DNA of 22,490 nt from Dimargaris cristalligena (taxonomy: Eukaryota > Kickxellomycota > Dimargaritomycetes > Dimargaritales > Dimargaritaceae): the NCBI GenBank assembly GCA_027576995.1, contig JANBQC010000470.1:1-22490 (forward strand). Direction: 5' to 3'. Position numbers and translations under genes: made by a program. Position 1 is the stretch's first letter, and every line of letters starts with the position of its first letter. This document shows, piece by piece, positions 21,042 through 22,490 of the stretch. The notes beneath the pieces are model-generated. The model did no database searches and was not told the origin of the DNA. It saw only the letters and a program-made list of their open reading frames with translations.

Positions 21042-21925
21042 AGGAACTTAATCGTTTTCCGAATTTGGTCGACATTTATAAAGTAAAAAAAAAACATTAT
21101 AATGAAGCGCAATTTAAGGATACCATTTTGATAGGGTTAAACTGATAGCCGCCACTTGGCAATTTCTGATATCATCCCTCCAATCACTTGTCATTTGAAT
21201 CGGTGATATCAGTGCATATATGTGCTGCTGGGGGCGTCCGGCCTATTACTGTGGGCCTTGGGGATTCACGAGGAGGCAGCGACCTCCTTATCGGCACGAT
21301 CTAAAGTCGCGGTGGACAGCTCCCTGGCAGCAGAAGATTGGAGGCTCGCAGAGTTGGACGCAGTCATGGCGGTAAACGTGGGTCGAGGTAGCGGTTGAAA
21401 TAAAGGGAGGACGGGGCTAAAAGGTAAAGGAGATAATGGTTTATTGTCAAATGATAAAAGGACCGGCAAATGGGAAGAAATATTAATTAAAAAGGAAAGA
21501 AAAAGCCGCGATAGGATCGAAGATTAGAGATAGAATTCACACAAGTAGGCGATGACAATCTTCCAAAAAAAGGGGAGAATTCGTGGGTTATTTATGTAAC
21601 CTTTAGGGGGCCTCCGAGGCCGCTAGTTTGCAAGGAGAATACGGAAAATAGCTAAAGGAATGGAATGAGGTGAAATAAAAGAGAAGTACCAAGAAATAGG
21701 TCGGACTTTTGATGCACATTAAAAAGAGGTGGACTTTTTAATGCAAACCACGAGTATAGAAATATAAAAATGTAGTTTTATGTTGGTGTATGGTCACGGC
21801 ATAGGCGGCGAAATCAGTGGGAAAACAGTGGGAATGATGCCGCCATTGTATATCTTGGCATTTTCCGCCCTCTATTGATGTAGACCGGCCATTCATAGTC
21901 CGGGGGTACGTGCCGACCGCCGGAT
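21042..21925. other. AT-rich stretch before the right repeat
   Basis: The 3' flank of the AAA+ gene and A/G-rich DNA. A 67-residue minus-strand frame at 21266-21469 has no family signal. AATAAA hexamers occur on the plus strand near 21399 and 21675. I see no supportable gene. Confidence 0.55.
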
Positions 21926-22447
21926 GGCATTACAACTACTATATCCCAGAGTCCGGATACACGACATAGCGCTGGTTTGGAAAGGGTTACCAACCTCGAT
22001 AAATAGTTGCTCGAAGCCGTCGATTTTGTATTCGATTGCCCACCTATAAAGAGCGACGAAAAAAATACTTTTGTAGTATTTCAGGAGGACCCAGGGGTCA
22101 TTCTTATCCAATGGGCCCATGTTTCCGATTTCATATTCAACTTGGTCAGCATTTTGAGTTACCTATTCCCCTGTGGATGGACGATTACTGCCGGCCACAC
22201 CCTGTCCTCCCCTTATCTACCGAGAGTTCAGTGTTGGAGTGGTGTTCGCTGCTCTCGCCTTATTCCAAACCAGAAGCTCTTCGGAACTCATTTCCTCCGG
22301 TTCGGCGATAAATTGGGTGGTCTCCCTAAAGGCCAACACTTGGACTGGATCGGCGGATGGCTTGTCATTATCTGTATCTAAATTTTCATTATAAGTGCCA
22401 ATTTGACCTTCCGCGGGAGCCAAGCTGCGGATAGTATCCTTAAGCAC
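21893..22447 (-). pseudogene. Decayed copy of the repeat-borne gene, right end
   Basis: Homologous to the 5' half of the left pseudogene and in a single frame, but broken by TAG codons at 22217-22219 (CAG in the left copy) and 22163-22165, ending at TGA 21893-21895. At the site where the left copy has TAA, this one keeps GAA. Between them the two copies imply an ancestral open frame of at least about 180 codons. The protein family is unknown to me. Confidence 0.6.
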
Positions 22448-22490
22448 AGTGACATTGCTTTAACAGACATATAGGGCCGCCAAGTGGCCC
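21926..22490 (-). repeat. Right copy of inverted terminal repeat
   Basis: Reverse complement of the left repeat: exact over the outer 50 bases, about 93% identical over the first 290, then lower, with homology fading near 21926. It does not contain a counterpart of left bases 560-1209 that I can align, so either the right copy is truncated or the family diverges there. Confidence 0.93.

Noticed and set aside
21266..21469. 67-residue minus-strand frame
   Set aside because: Low-complexity Ser/Ala composition, no splice partner and no motif.
1..22490. Giant DNA transposon or virus-derived element bounded by the inverted repeats
   Set aside because: No integrase, polymerase, capsid, transposase or recombinase is encoded; the genes inside are conserved host housekeeping genes with introns.
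1..22490. CRISPR array, bacterial operons or riboswitches
   Set aside because: Spliced eukaryotic genes throughout and no regularly spaced direct repeats seen.

Overview
The window looks like genomic DNA from a filamentous, early-diverging fungus. It carries GT-AG introns of about 110-330 bases inside otherwise compact genes. The recognisable genes are typical fungal housekeeping genes: a septation-pathway (SepH/Cdc7-type) kinase, a HIS2-type histidinol phosphatase, a UFE1/syntaxin-18 SNARE, a SUV3 mitochondrial helicase and a tandem AAA+ ATPase. AATAAA signals follow several stop codons. I cannot name the species; a zoopagomycete-like fungus is a guess from gene style only.

Layout. Bases 1-560 and 21926-22490 are two diverged copies of one repeat, arranged as an inverted repeat that ends exactly at both window ends. 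Each copy holds the decayed start of the same unidentified gene reading inward. After the left copy comes 1.7 kb of AT-rich DNA with no gene I can support, then a secreted hypothetical protein (2926-4035, minus). A weak small spliced candidate lies at 4411-4783 (minus), followed by UFE1 (4919-6439, minus). HIS2 (6968-8486, plus, three exons) is divergent from UFE1, and their shared promoter region holds a perfect TGAGTCA site. A 1.5 kb gap holds only weak small-gene candidates. Next is the septation kinase (9974-14214, plus, two exons). SUV3 (15020-17524, minus, two exons) converges on it. A three-exon AAA+ ATPase gene (18030-21041, plus) diverges from SUV3. About 0.9 kb of AT-rich DNA leads into the right repeat copy.

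The genes serve different processes (ER fusion, histidine synthesis, septation signalling, mitochondrial RNA turnover, protein remodelling), and I see no pathway cluster. The most unusual object is the kinase. One open frame joins a calponin-type CH domain to a SepH-class kinase, and exon 2 adds a C1 zinc domain, long low-complexity linkers and a polybasic C-terminus ending in the CaaX box CHVM, which suggests a lipid-anchored, actin-linked septation kinase. The second notable object is the inverted repeat framing the whole window.
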